A stretch of DNA of 21,773 nucleotides from Oscillospiraceae bacterium. GTDB lineage: Bacteria; Bacillota_A; Clostridia; Oscillospirales; Oscillospiraceae. The translations under genes were made by a program, and so were the position numbers. Where the stretch lies: assembly GCA_017459865.1 (NCBI GenBank), contig JAFUCD010000006.1, positions 1 through 21,773 of the forward strand, read 5' to 3'. Position 1 is the stretch's first letter, and each line of letters begins with the position of its first letter. Positions 1 to 8,392 of this stretch are shown in pieces. The notes below the pieces were generated by a model, which searched no databases, was not told the origin of the DNA, and saw only the letters and a list, made by a program, of their open reading frames with translations.

Positions 1-58
1 CTATCCCATGCAGATATTCCTGCTCTTCCGGTGATAAATAAATCTCTTTTCCTGCCAT
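1..58 (-). CDS. N-terminus of an unidentified protein (partial, runs off the window)
   Basis: An ATG at 56-58 (minus strand) opens a frame that stays open to the window edge, giving 19 residues beginning MAGKEIYLSPEEQEYL. A purine-rich Shine-Dalgarno (AAAGGGG) lies about 10 nt upstream of the ATG. A sigma-A-like promoter sits 31 nt further upstream. Together these make a real start likely. Too little protein is present to assign a family, and I do not recognise it. It is separated from uvrC by a hairpin terminator, so it is probably a separate transcription unit. Confidence 0.6.
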   Translation of the reverse strand, partial: MAGKEIYLSPEEQEYLHGI

Positions 59-88
59 TGAGATGCACCCCTTTCTCGCTTTGAGATT

Positions 89-117
89 AGTATACATCTC
101 CATGAAGGAAAAGTAAA
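89..117 (-). promoter_or_regulatory. Sigma-A-type promoter for the partial gene at 1-58
   Basis: Read on the minus strand, a TTTACT -35 element (112-117) is followed by a 17-nt spacer and a TATACT -10 element (89-94). The -10 matches the housekeeping consensus in 5 of 6 positions and the -35 in 4 of 6. The spacing is ideal and the partial gene starts about 30 nt downstream. Confidence 0.55.
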
Positions 118-154
118 GTTTTAGTTGTTGCGTTGTACTACAAGCATGAACCCA

Positions 155-190
155 AGAAAAAGCGTAGGGGCGCTTCACGAAGCGCCCGCC
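155..190 (-). terminator. uvrC terminator hairpin; member of the GTAGGG palindrome family (copy A)
   Basis: On the minus strand, just after the uvrC stop, an 8-bp GC-rich stem (arms 168-175 and 180-187, loop of 4) is followed within 5 nt by a TTTTT run (156-160). This fits an intrinsic terminator for uvrC. On the plus strand the stem is preceded by CGTAGGG and followed by CCGCCGATTCG. These flanks recur around the palindrome at 13630-13651, although the stem sequence is different. Confidence 0.65.
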
Positions 191-209
191 GATTCGATCT
201 GCAGTGGGC

Positions 210-2021
210 TCAATGATGGAAATATTCATAGATCTTCTTCGCCAGCGCGGGGCCGACGACGGCGGCGAGCTCGTCTTCGGAGGCCGCCTTCACGGCCTTG
301 ACGCTGCGGAAGGACTTGAGCAGCTCGTTGCGGCGCTTCTCCCCCACGCCGGGGATGTCATCGAGCTCGCTTTTCAGGCTCGCGTTGCGCAGCTTGCGCT
401 GGTACTCGATGCTGTAGCGGTGGGTCTCCTCCTGGATATTGCCGATCAGGGCGAACACCGCCTGCGTGCCGGAGATGCCGATCTCCCGTCCGTCGGGCGT
501 GATGAGCGCGCGCGTGCGGTGGCGGTCGTCCTTGACCATGCCGAAGATCGGCACCGTGACGCCGAGCGCCCCGGTCGCCTCGAGCGCAACGGCCGCGTGC
601 TCCGCGCCGCCGTCGATGAGCAGCAGATCCGGCAGGGGCGAGAACTTTTCATCCCCGTCGAGGTAATGCTGAAAGCGGCGCGTGACCGCCTCATGCATGG
701 AGGCGTAGTCGTTCTGCGTGGTGACGTCCTTCATCTTGAAGCGGCGGTAGTCGCGTTTCAGGGGCTTGCCGTTTTGGAACACCGTCATGCCCGCGACGAT
801 ACCCGTGTCGCCGAGGTTCGAGATATCGAACGCCTCGATGCGCTCGGGGAACGCCGGCAGCTCCAGCGCGCGCTGCAGCCACTCGAGCGTTTTCATGCCG
901 CGCTGCTGGCGCGTCGTGGAGCGCAGGATCTCCTCGGCGGCGTTCAGGTCCGCGGACTCTGTGAGCCGTCTGCGCTCGCCGCGCTGCGGGATCTCGATGC
1001 TGACCTTGTGCCCCGCCTGCTCGGTGAGCACCGCCTGCAGCGTCTCGCGCTCCGGAACATCAAACGGCAGCAGGATCTGCCGCGGCCACGCGCCGCGCTC
1101 GGAGTAATACTGCTGCAGCAGGGCGAGCAGCGCTTCCCCGTCCTCCTCGAGAGGCTCGTCCATGAGCTGGACCTCCTTGTCCGTGAGACTGCCGTCGGTG
1201 AAGTGCAGAACGGTGAAGCAGGTCTTCGCGCCGCGGCGGAAGCCCACCGCGTCCGTGTCCGCCCAGACCGTCGCGATCACGCTCTGGTGGTTTTTCAGAT
1301 GCTCCACCGCGCGCATGCGGTCGCGCAGCTCGGCGGCATATTCAAAGCGCAGGTTCTCCGCCGCCGTCTCCATCCGCGCGCGCAGGTCGTTCAGCAGGTC
1401 CTCGGTCTTGCCCTCGAGGATCATCACGGCCTCCTCGATCGAGGCGCGGTACTCGTCCGGCGACGCGTCCTTCAGACAATAGCCTGCGCAGGTGTTCATG
1501 TGATAATGCAGGCAGGGTCTCGCCCTGCCAATGTCCTGGGGGAACTTGCGCGTGCAGGTCGGCAGGCGCAGCGCCTTGAGGATCGTGTCGAGGATCTCGC
1601 GCGTGGCGCTCCTGCCGCCGTAGGGACCGAAGTAGCGCGCGCCGTCCTTCTCGGTCCGGTTCACGAGCGTGAACGTCGGGTACTGCTCCCGCAGATCCAG
1701 CCGCACGAAGGGATAGCCCTTGTCGTCCTTTAATAAAATGTTGTATTTCGGTTTGTGGAGCTTGATGAGGGAGTTTTCCAGCACGAGCGCCTCAAACTCA
1801 CTCGTCACGACGATGACGTTGAACGTCGCGACATGGTCGACCATCGCCGCGACCTTCGGCAGGTGCTCGCCGCGAAAATAGCTCGTGACGCGGTTTTTCA
1901 GCGCCTTGGCCTTGCCGACGTAGATGACCTCGCCCGTCTCGTCGAGCATGAGGTACACGCCGGGCTTGAGCGGCAGCATGTTCGCCCGCTCGCGCAGCTC
2001 TTCAAGCGTATATTTCTCCAT
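210..2021 (-). CDS. uvrC: UvrABC system protein C (excinuclease subunit)
   Basis: UvrC makes the dual incisions in nucleotide excision repair after UvrB has loaded at the lesion. The 603-residue product has the normal length. It shows an N-terminal GIY-YIG nuclease domain (about residues 17-95, with GVYLM and IYVGKAKALKNRV), and four cysteines at 156, 170, 178 and 182 in the positions that ligate the [4Fe-4S] cluster in UvrC. A UVR/UvrB-binding helix pair follows at about 200-238. The RNase H-like second nuclease domain contains EAFDISNLGDTG and LLLIDGG. A C-terminal helix-hairpin-helix pair (DIPGVGEKRRNELL) ends the protein. The start is the ATG at 2021, where GIY-YIG homology begins; longer reading upstream is only the shadow of the transporter gene. 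It lies 2 nt after the EamA-family gene stop, so the two are probably cotranscribed and translationally coupled. A hairpin terminator follows. Confidence 0.97.
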   Translation of the reverse strand: MEKYTLEELRERANMLPLKPGVYLMLDETGEVIYVGKAKALKNRVTSYFRGEHLPKVAAMVDHVATFNVIVVTSEFEALVLENSLIKLHKPKYNILLKDDKGYPFVRLDLREQYPTFTLVNRTEKDGARYFGPYGGRSATREILDTILKALRLPTCTRKFPQDIGRARPCLHYHMNTCAGYCLKDASPDEYRASIEEAVMILEGKTEDLLNDLRARMETAAENLRFEYAAELRDRMRAVEHLKNHQSVIATVWADTDAVGFRRGAKTCFTVLHFTDGSLTDKEVQLMDEPLEEDGEALLALLQQYYSERGAWPRQILLPFDVPERETLQAVLTEQAGHKVSIEIPQRGERRRLTESADLNAAEEILRSTTRQQRGMKTLEWLQRALELPAFPERIEAFDISNLGDTGIVAGMTVFQNGKPLKRDYRRFKMKDVTTQNDYASMHEAVTRRFQHYLDGDEKFSPLPDLLLIDGGAEHAAVALEATGALGVTVPIFGMVKDDRHRTRALITPDGREIGISGTQAVFALIGNIQEETHRYSIEYQRKLRNASLKSELDDIPGVGEKRRNELLKSFRSVKAVKAASEDELAAVVGPALAKKIYEYFHH

Positions 2022-2023
2022 GA

Positions 2024-2893
2024 TCAGACCTCCGCTTTCGCCGGATGCAGATGCCCGTACACCGTCCAGAGCGTGACGGCGGAAATGACGATCACGCCGC
2101 CGATGAGCGCCATCGGGCCGGGCGTCTCCCCGGCGAAGAGCATCACCCACACGGGATTCAGCACCGGCTCCAGCGCGCTCAGCAGCGCCTGCGCCACCGG
2201 CGGACAATGCTGCGCCGAGACCGCGACCAGCACATACGGGATGCCGAGCTGCAGCACGCCCAGCACCAGGATACTCACGACCGAGACGGCGGTGAGCGTC
2301 GGCGGATACAGAAACAGGAACGGCAGCCCGAACAGCCATGTAAAGGCCTGCCCCAGCAGCACGTAGCTCATACGCACGCTCTCGTCGCGCATGCGGCCGA
2401 GATTCAGATACATCAGCGCGTAAAACACGCCGGAGAGCAGGCCGATGAGATTGCCCAGCGTCTTGCCGGGGCCGAGCTGATCGAGGAAAAACAGCACCAC
2501 GCCGCCGAACGTGACCAGGGCTGCGAGCACGTCCGCGCCGCGCAGGCGCTCATGCAGGAAGGCCGCGGAAAACAGCATCAGAAACAGCGGCGCGGTGAAC
2601 TGCAGGGCGATGGCGTTCGCCGCCGTGGTGAGCTTGTTCGCTCCGACGAACGAGAAAAACAGCGCCGCCATCAGCATGCCCGGCACGACCGTCTGCCGCG
2701 TGACGACGACGCGCAGCCCGCGCAGACGCATATAGCCCAGCACCACGAGTCCCGCGAGAAAGCTGCGCAGGCTCGCGATGACGAAGCTGTTCCAGGGCAC
2801 GAGCTTGAACAGCACGCCCGCGATGCTCCACAGCGCGGCGCAGGCGAGCATCTGCAGCACGGCGATATGCTGTTGTCGCTTGGTTGACTGCAT
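2024..2893 (-). CDS. EamA/DMT-family membrane transporter
   Basis: The 289-residue protein is a chain of about ten hydrophobic segments in two halves. This is typical of the drug/metabolite transporter (EamA, RhaT-like) family, which exports or exchanges small metabolites across the cytoplasmic membrane. Features supporting the family are the early ACAALWSIAGVLFK segment, the ALQFTAPLFLMLFSAAFLHERL segment at the end of the first half, and the matching LSALEPVLNPVWVMLFAGE segment in the second half. The substrate cannot be inferred. The ATG at 2893 has an AAAGG Shine-Dalgarno 9 nt upstream. It sits between ptsH and uvrC, 2 nt from the uvrC start, and probably shares a transcript with uvrC. 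Confidence 0.9.
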   Translation of the reverse strand: MQSTKRQQHIAVLQMLACAALWSIAGVLFKLVPWNSFVIASLRSFLAGLVVLGYMRLRGLRVVVTRQTVVPGMLMAALFFSFVGANKLTTAANAIALQFTAPLFLMLFSAAFLHERLRGADVLAALVTFGGVVLFFLDQLGPGKTLGNLIGLLSGVFYALMYLNLGRMRDESVRMSYVLLGQAFTWLFGLPFLFLYPPTLTAVSVVSILVLGVLQLGIPYVLVAVSAQHCPPVAQALLSALEPVLNPVWVMLFAGETPGPMALIGGVIVISAVTLWTVYGHLHPAKAEV

Positions 2894-2915
2894 ACAAAAG
2901 GCCTTTCAGATGATG

Positions 2916-2947
2916 AACAGGGACGCGTAAGGTAACACGTCCCTGTT
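2916..2947 (-). repeat. Perfect inverted repeat between ptsH and the transporter gene (possible weak terminator or attenuator)
   Basis: Two exact 10-nt arms, AACAGGGACG (2916-2925) and CGTCCCTGTT (2938-2947), are separated by 12 nt. On the minus strand the hairpin begins 18 nt after the ptsH stop. No U-run follows on that strand, so it is not a textbook terminator. It could reduce read-through from the strong ptsH promoter into the transporter-uvrC pair, or protect the ptsH 3' end. Confidence 0.5.
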
Positions 2948-2965
2948 TCGTTCAGATATGTTGGA

Positions 2966-3229
2966 TTACTCCGAGAAATCGGAATTGATGAGGGCGACCA
3001 GCGTGTCGATCGCTTCCTGCTCATCAGGACCATCGGAGACGAGGGTCACGGTCGTGCCCTTGACGATGCCGAGGGAGAGGACGCCAAGCAGGCTCTTCGC
3101 GTTCACGCGGCGCTCATCCTTCTCGATCCAGATGCTGCTTTTGAATTCGTTCGCCTTCTGAATGAAGAAGGTAGCCGGACGAGCGTGCAGTCCCACCTGA
3201 TTGTTGATGACAGCTTCTTTCGTAATCAT
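2966..3229 (-). CDS. ptsH: HPr phosphocarrier protein of the PTS
   Basis: HPr carries phosphate from Enzyme I to the sugar-specific PTS components, and in Firmicutes it is also a regulator through phosphorylation by HPr kinase. The 87-residue product has the standard length. His15 lies in GLHARPAT and Ser46 lies in VNAKSLLGVLSLG, so both the catalytic and the regulatory phosphorylation sites are present. This separates it from Crh, which lacks the histidine. The start at 3229 places His and Ser at their canonical numbers and has an AGAGGAG Shine-Dalgarno about 8 nt upstream; reading further upstream adds non-homologous sequence. It has its own promoter, and ptsI is not adjacent in this window. 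The gene lies upstream of an EamA transporter and uvrC, with a hairpin between. Confidence 0.95.
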   Translation of the reverse strand: MITKEAVINNQVGLHARPATFFIQKANEFKSSIWIEKDERRVNAKSLLGVLSLGIVKGTTVTLVSDGPDEQEAIDTLVALINSDFSE

Positions 3230-3300
3230 ATCTTGCGCTCCTCTAATCTTGAAGTAATGATTCTCACTTTCAGTCAGTAATCCGAAAATTACATGCCATA

Positions 3301-3329
3301 ATATTATCAAAAACATCCTTTATCGTCAA
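3301..3329 (-). promoter_or_regulatory. Sigma-A promoter of ptsH
   Basis: On the minus strand TTGACG (3324-3329) is followed by exactly 17 nt and then TAATAT (3301-3306). Each element deviates from consensus at one or two positions. Transcription would begin near 3294, giving a leader of about 65 nt before the HPr start. The surrounding sequence is clearly more AT-rich than the neighbouring genes. Confidence 0.75.
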
Positions 3330-3489
3330 CTGGTTTTCGGAATTTTGGTAAGTTGCACAGCGATTGCGCGTATGCATCAAAATTGTTTATACAATCTTTA
3401 AAAATCGTTGGGAATACGGTGTTTTGATTTCATATTGCATGCCGGGCGACGGCGGCTTTCAGACTGCATACACAGCGGTTCCGGCGGCG

Positions 3490-5232
3490 TCACCTGCCCC
3501 AAACGAGCTTGCCCGTTCGGATCTCAACCAGTCGTCGTCCGCCGTTTTCGCTGCGATAAAAGCCGTTGTCGCTCGAAACATGGATGCGCAGCAGATACCT
3601 GCAATCTACAAACGCATCCGGATCGATGCGGCTAACCGTGCCCGGGAGCATCAGTCTGCGCATTTCATGTGCGTGCGGTTCCATACCGCGGCGTGTGATA
3701 TGCGTATACCCCGCGGGCACATCCATGGTTTCCGTGTGGGATGAATAGGCGCGATACTCACTTCTGCAGGCGCTGTAGCTCAGCTCCTTCTCCGGAAGCT
3801 CAGACGGCGCGTCGCGCCGGGATCTGCGAATGGTCGGATAGAAATTCACCTTCGGGGCGGCGTCCGCGAACACATTCGGATCCATCTCCGCGGTCGGTGA
3901 CACGGTGATCTCCCGCAGATTGACGCAATGCTCGAACACGCCCACCGCGATCCGCTTGGTCGAGCGCGGAAAAGCCAGCTCTGTCAGCGAGACGCAGCCT
4001 GAGAACGCGGCGGATCCGACCATGGTAAGTCCCTCCGGAAGCGTGACGGAACGCAGGCGCTTACAGCCGGCAAACGTCATTTCCCGCAGTTCAATGAGTC
4101 CCGGCGGCAGCGCGATCGTCTCCAAAGCGGCGCAGTTTACAAAAGCCGCGCTTCCCAGCTCCAGGACCGTGGACGGGACCGTGATCGAGCGCAGAGAAAA
4201 GCAGTTGAAAAACGCCGAGGTGCCGATCGAAAGCAATCCCTCCGGAAGTGAGATCTGCTCCAGAGCGCCGCAGGAATAAAACGCCTTGCTGCCGATCAGC
4301 TCCGCTGTAGACGGCAGCTCGATCCTCCGAACGCTGTCACACTCTGCAAAAGCGCGAACGCCGATCTTCCGCACACCCTCCGGGATCCGAACCACCGCGT
4401 CTGTGCCGGAATATCGGACCAGGGTATCCGCCTCGAGCTGCATGCCGGGCGGCACGGCGTCCGCCTGCACAGCCGACGCGCCCTGAAGCGCCGCTTCCTC
4501 ATCATCCGGCTCCGGACGCGCGCTTGCCCGGATGTCCTCGCGCGCCTGCCTGGTCCCCTGCATAGAGTCGTTATACGCGCGCAAAAGAAGCTGCGCGCCG
4601 CCGGAGAGGTCGGTCTCAAAGGCCGAATAGCGCTCCGGCAGGATGTCCGCGTTCTTCAGCAGCAGCTTGCCCGCGCTCTGCTTGATTTCCGAAGCAGTCC
4701 GCACGCCATCACAGATCATGTCCGCCCACTCCGCAGACAGGCCCTCCTCCTGAATGAAGGCTGCACGCAGTTGTGCAAGCGGCGTCTCATCTCCATCCAG
4801 CACGGCTTGGATCATCCGCGCGTATTCTTCCGCAAGCACGCGCGTGAAGATGCGGATCTCCTTTTTCAGTCCCGGTGCAAGCGCAAGCATTTGCTCCGTC
4901 AGCAGCTTGGGCTGCCGCAGCACGTCCGTTCCCCGCTCGGCAAGCGCCCCATAGAGCGCCGTCCCGAGGGAATCATATTGCGCGACACGCTCCCTTTCGC
5001 GCAGCGTCCGCCCGCAGAAGGGGCATACGCGCTGCTCCTCCAGATCCGTCTCGCGCACAAGCCACTCGCTGCCGCAGCTCACACACCGCAGCCCGCGCAG
5101 CGCGGAGGCGGAAAGCGCGCTGCCTGTCTGGGTATTCCGCGCCCGAAGCTGCTCCGTGCGCTGTGCAAAAGCCAGCGGCTGTCGTCTGCGCGGCAGCTTG
5201 CAGAGATAAGGTCCGTTGATTCCAGACATCAT
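3490..5232 (-). CDS. Zinc-ribbon protein with BspA-type leucine-rich repeats, apparently cytoplasmic
   Basis: No precise function can be given. The protein (about 580 residues) has four parts. First comes a short basic N-terminus. A four-cysteine zinc ribbon follows (C50, C53, C70, C73, as CVSC and CPFC). A mostly helical, charged region spans about 80-265. Then come at least seven 23-residue repeats of the LRR_5/BspA type (about 280-455, pattern LPxGLxxIGxxAFxxCxxL), with one further repeat near the C-terminus (LPGTVSRIDPDAFVDC). BspA-like repeats usually occur in secreted or surface proteins, but I see no signal peptide, membrane segment or sorting signal. The Shine-Dalgarno AAAAGG is 6 nt before the ATG at 5232 and directly abuts an earlier in-frame ATG at 5238, so 5232 is preferred. 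It begins 18 nt after mutS2 and is the last gene of the yqfC-to-mutS2 run. I see no clear terminator in 3330-3489. Confidence 0.85.
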   Translation of the reverse strand: MMSGINGPYLCKLPRRRQPLAFAQRTEQLRARNTQTGSALSASALRGLRCVSCGSEWLVRETDLEEQRVCPFCGRTLRERERVAQYDSLGTALYGALAERGTDVLRQPKLLTEQMLALAPGLKKEIRIFTRVLAEEYARMIQAVLDGDETPLAQLRAAFIQEEGLSAEWADMICDGVRTASEIKQSAGKLLLKNADILPERYSAFETDLSGGAQLLLRAYNDSMQGTRQAREDIRASARPEPDDEEAALQGASAVQADAVPPGMQLEADTLVRYSGTDAVVRIPEGVRKIGVRAFAECDSVRRIELPSTAELIGSKAFYSCGALEQISLPEGLLSIGTSAFFNCFSLRSITVPSTVLELGSAAFVNCAALETIALPPGLIELREMTFAGCKRLRSVTLPEGLTMVGSAAFSGCVSLTELAFPRSTKRIAVGVFEHCVNLREITVSPTAEMDPNVFADAAPKVNFYPTIRRSRRDAPSELPEKELSYSACRSEYRAYSSHTETMDVPAGYTHITRRGMEPHAHEMRRLMLPGTVSRIDPDAFVDCRYLLRIHVSSDNGFYRSENGGRRLVEIRTGKLVWGR

Positions 5233-5250
5233 GCTCATCCTTTTGATCGC

Positions 5251-7626
5251 TTATTTCATCGTCACGACCGTGACGCCGCTCTCGCCCTCGCCGAAGCGGC
5301 CGAGGCGGAAGCTCTTGACCGCCTTGTTGCGCCTGAGCTCCTGCTGCACCGCCTCGCGCAGGGCGCCGGTGCCCTTGCCGTGGATGATGCGCACCTCCTC
5401 GAGCTTCGCCATGACGGCGGCGTCGAGGAAGCGCTGCGTCGCGTCCACGGCCTCGATGCGCTCCATGCCGCGCAGGTCGATCTCGCTCGCGGCGCTCGCC
5501 TGCCGCAGCCGCGCGGGCTGGCCGGCCGACGTGACGACCTTGACGGGCTTTTCGTTCTCCAGCAGATACACCTCGTCCTCCTTCGCCGTGACGTTCATGA
5601 TCCCGGCGCGGAGACTGAGCGTGCGGTCCTTGGAGATCCCGGTGACGGTCGCCTTCACGCCCATGGATAGGATCTCGACCGTGTCCCCCACCTTCACGGG
5701 ACGGGACGAGACCTTTTTCTCCTCCGGCTCCTTCGCGGCGGCGGCAGCCTGCTCCTCGGCGAGATTCAGCTTGCGGCGCAGGGCGGCGCGGGCCTCGTTG
5801 GCCTCGTGGTGCGAATCGCTCTCGCGCTCGAGCTTGCGGATCGCGTCGAGCTCGCGGAAGGTGTCCTCGGCGGTGCGGCGGACGTCGGCGAGCAGGCGCT
5901 CCGCCTCGCGGCGCGCCTTTTCGTCCGCCTTTTCCAGCCGCACGGAGAGCTCGGCGCGGAGCATGGCGGCCTTTTTCTTCTCCTGTTCCGCCTGCCGCAG
6001 CTCCTGCGCCGCCGTCTCGCGGTCGCGCTCCAGAAGTTGGCGCACCTGCTCGAGCTTTTCGATAGTCGCCTCGAAGGTCGCGCTCTCCTGCCCGACGCGC
6101 GTCTTCGCGTCCGCGATCACGTCCCCGGGAAGCCCCAGCCGCTGCGCAATGGCAAAGGCGTTGGACTTGCCCGGGATGCCGATCAGCAGATGATAGGTCG
6201 GGCGCAGGGTCTCGACGTCGAATTCACACGAGGCGTTCATGACGCCGGGCTGCGTGGTGGCGTAAATTTTCAGTTCTGTGTAATGCGTCGTCGCGGCGAT
6301 GGTCGCGCCGAGCTTGCGCGCGCGCTCGATCACCGAGATCGCGAGCGCCGCGCCCTCGGTGGGGTCGGTGCCAGCGCCCAGCTCGTCAAACAAGACCAGC
6401 GAGCGCTCGCCGCAGGCGTCTAAGATGCGGACGATGTTCGTCATGTGTGCCGAGAAGGTCGACAGGCTCTGCTCGATGCTCTGCTCATCGCCGATGTCCG
6501 CCATGATCTCGTCGAACACGGGCAGGCTGCTGCCGTCGGCGGCGGGGATGTGCAGCCCGCACTGCGCCATCACGGCGAGCAGACCGACGGTCTTGAGCGT
6601 GACGGTCTTGCCGCCGGTGTTGGGGCCGGTAATGACGAGGGTATCGTAGTCCGCGCCGAGCGCGACGTCGATCGGCACGACGGTGTCCTTCGAAATGAGC
6701 GGGTGGCGCGCGCGTCGGAGCGTCACGCCCCGATCCGTGAGCGCGGGCGCGGTGCAGTCGAGCTTATAGGCAAGCTTCGCCTTGGCAAAAATCACGTCGA
6801 GGCGCACGAGCATGTCAAAGTCGAGGGAGATGTCCTCGCGGTGAGCGGCGCAGTCTGCCGAGAGCTCGGCTAAGATGCGCTCGATCTCGGTCTTCTCCTT
6901 CGCGCGCAGCTCGCGCAGCTCGTTGTTCGCCTTCACCGCCGCCATCGGCTCGATGAACAGCGTCGCGCCGGAGCCCGAGACGTCGTGCACGAGTCCCGGG
7001 ACCGCGCCCTTGTGCTCAGCCTTGACGGGCACGACATAGCGCTCCGAGCGCGTGGTGATGATCGGCTCCTGCAGCGCCTTTGCGTAGCTCGGCGAGGAGA
7101 TGATCTTCTGCAGCGCGTCGTGCACGCGCGCGCTCGCGGCGCGGATCAGACGGCGGATGCTCGCCAGCTCCGACGACGCCGCGTCCGCGATCTCGTCCTC
7201 GCCGACGATGGAGCCGGTGATCTTGTCCTCCAGGAACTTGTTCGCCTGCAGGGCGTTGAAGAGATAGTCGATGCAGGTCTTCTCCTTGCGCTCGAAGGTG
7301 CCGTAGCTGCGCACGCTGCGCGCAGCGGAAAGCACGCGGGCGATGTCGATGAGCTCGCGTGTGTTCAGCACGCCGCCCATGTCCGCGCGCTGCAGGCTCG
7401 CGCGTACGTCCTTCACGCCGGAGAACGAGGGGCTGCCCTTCACGACCATGAGCTGCGCGGCGGCGGAGGTCTCGTTCAGGCGCCGCTCCACCTCGGCGCG
7501 GTCGCCGGAGGGGCTGAGCGCACGGGCGACGTCCTTCGCGGCGCTGCTGCTCGCCTCCTGGGCAAGCAGCTCCAGCACGGCGGGCAGCTCCAGCGTTTTC
7601 AAAGATCGAATGGTCTGTTCTTTCAT
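5251..7626 (-). CDS. mutS2: MutS2 family ATPase/nuclease
   Basis: MutS2 is a MutS paralogue that acts on branched DNA to restrain recombination. In Firmicutes it has also been linked to rescue of collided ribosomes. The 791-residue product has the family's length. It contains the core and clamp domains, a Walker A at 334-341 (GPNTGGKT), and a Walker B at about 409-415 (LVLFDEL) followed by GAGTDPTEG. The THYTELK segment follows. A long charged coiled coil spans about 505-640. A small beta domain (KVGDTVEILSMGVKATV) precedes a C-terminal Smr domain, with EIDLRGM and IHGKGTGALR. The start is the ATG at 7626, which overlaps the recO stop in a 4-nt ATGA, so translational coupling to recO is likely. 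The LRR gene follows at once. Confidence 0.97.
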   Translation of the reverse strand: MKEQTIRSLKTLELPAVLELLAQEASSSAAKDVARALSPSGDRAEVERRLNETSAAAQLMVVKGSPSFSGVKDVRASLQRADMGGVLNTRELIDIARVLSAARSVRSYGTFERKEKTCIDYLFNALQANKFLEDKITGSIVGEDEIADAASSELASIRRLIRAASARVHDALQKIISSPSYAKALQEPIITTRSERYVVPVKAEHKGAVPGLVHDVSGSGATLFIEPMAAVKANNELRELRAKEKTEIERILAELSADCAAHREDISLDFDMLVRLDVIFAKAKLAYKLDCTAPALTDRGVTLRRARHPLISKDTVVPIDVALGADYDTLVITGPNTGGKTVTLKTVGLLAVMAQCGLHIPAADGSSLPVFDEIMADIGDEQSIEQSLSTFSAHMTNIVRILDACGERSLVLFDELGAGTDPTEGAALAISVIERARKLGATIAATTHYTELKIYATTQPGVMNASCEFDVETLRPTYHLLIGIPGKSNAFAIAQRLGLPGDVIADAKTRVGQESATFEATIEKLEQVRQLLERDRETAAQELRQAEQEKKKAAMLRAELSVRLEKADEKARREAERLLADVRRTAEDTFRELDAIRKLERESDSHHEANEARAALRRKLNLAEEQAAAAAKEPEEKKVSSRPVKVGDTVEILSMGVKATVTGISKDRTLSLRAGIMNVTAKEDEVYLLENEKPVKVVTSAGQPARLRQASAASEIDLRGMERIEAVDATQRFLDAAVMAKLEEVRIIHGKGTGALREAVQQELRRNKAVKSFRLGRFGEGESGVTVVTMK

Positions 7627-8372
7627 AGGTCCTTCACCTTTTTCCAATAGTCCAGCGAGGCAAAGCCCCGCTCCAGCTGCAGCAGAAGATATTGCTCGGC
7701 GCACGCCGCGAGCTGTGAGAGCGCAGCGTCATCGAGCGTGAATGAAAAGATCTTTTTCGGCGGGCTGTAGACGATGTGGCGCATGGCGGCGAGCGTCTCG
7801 GGCAGCAGCTGCGTGACCGCGCCGGGCGCGCCTGAGACGCAGTCCGGGCAGAAGATCGCGCCCTCGGGCGCATAGAAATACGCGCGCTCGAGGTCCTGTC
7901 TGCCGCAGGCGGCGCAGCCGGAGAGATCCGGCTCATAGCCCGTGATCGCCATGAGCCGCAGCTCGAACACGGCCTTCACGAGCCGCGCGGGCGCAAGCGC
8001 CCGGCTGAGCGCATAGAGACTGTTCAAGCCCAGCTGCAGCACGGCGGGATCCGGCGCGCCCTCCTCCGAGACCGTGTCCAGCACCTCGGCAAAATACGCC
8101 GCGAGAGCGAGCGCGGAGAAGTTTTCCCTGAGGCCAATGAACTGCTCGAGCGTCTGCGCCTCATTCAATTGCCAGCGTCCGCGGTTTGAGAAGAGCGTCA
8201 TCTCCGAGAGCGTATACAGCTCCGTCGCCGCGGCGAGCTTGCCGCCCTTGCGCAGCGCTCCGCGCGCCCGCAGCGTGAGCTTCCCCTCCGACTCCGTGAG
8301 CACGGTGAGGATTTTGTCCGACTCCTTGTACCGCACCGAGCGCAGTACAAGACCTTTTGTGGTTTCAAACAT
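7623..8372 (-). CDS. recO: DNA repair protein RecO
   Basis: RecO works with RecF and RecR to load RecA on gapped DNA in homologous recombination repair. The 249-residue protein has an N-terminal OB-fold (TKGLVLRSVRYKESDKILTV) and a helical C-terminal half. A zinc finger with C153, C156, C175 and C178 (CAAC and CPDC) is typical of Gram-positive RecO. The ATG at 8372 is preceded by AAAAAGG with a 7-nt spacer. It lies 20 nt downstream of the zinc-ribbon membrane protein gene and overlaps mutS2 by 4 nt. The era-yqzL-recO order matches Bacillus, apart from the extra gene in front. Confidence 0.96.
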   Translation of the reverse strand: MFETTKGLVLRSVRYKESDKILTVLTESEGKLTLRARGALRKGGKLAAATELYTLSEMTLFSNRGRWQLNEAQTLEQFIGLRENFSALALAAYFAEVLDTVSEEGAPDPAVLQLGLNSLYALSRALAPARLVKAVFELRLMAITGYEPDLSGCAACGRQDLERAYFYAPEGAIFCPDCVSGAPGAVTQLLPETLAAMRHIVYSPPKKIFSFTLDDAALSQLAACAEQYLLLQLERGFASLDYWKKVKDL

Positions 8373-8392
8373 GATAAGTACCTTTTTGGATC

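Noticed and set aside
204..1733. Long open frame on the plus strand across uvrC
   Set aside because: It is antisense to a complete uvrC, has no recognisable domain or ribosome site, and is rich in Arg, Ala, Leu and Gly, as expected for the shadow of a GC-rich gene.
2045..2887. Plus-strand frame rich in Gln, His and Arg opposite the EamA transporter
   Set aside because: The odd composition is what the complement of hydrophobic membrane-segment codons yields. There is no Shine-Dalgarno and no homology pattern.
3490..5232. Repeated pattern in the LRR gene considered as a CRISPR-like or DNA repeat array
   Set aside because: The periodicity is that of the 23-residue protein repeat, and the DNA copies are diverged. 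There are no uniform repeats with unique spacers.
5600..6100. Lys/Glu/Ala-rich stretch of mutS2 considered as a separate gene or frameshift
   Set aside because: It is the normal charged coiled-coil linker between the ATPase and Smr domains of MutS2, in one continuous frame.
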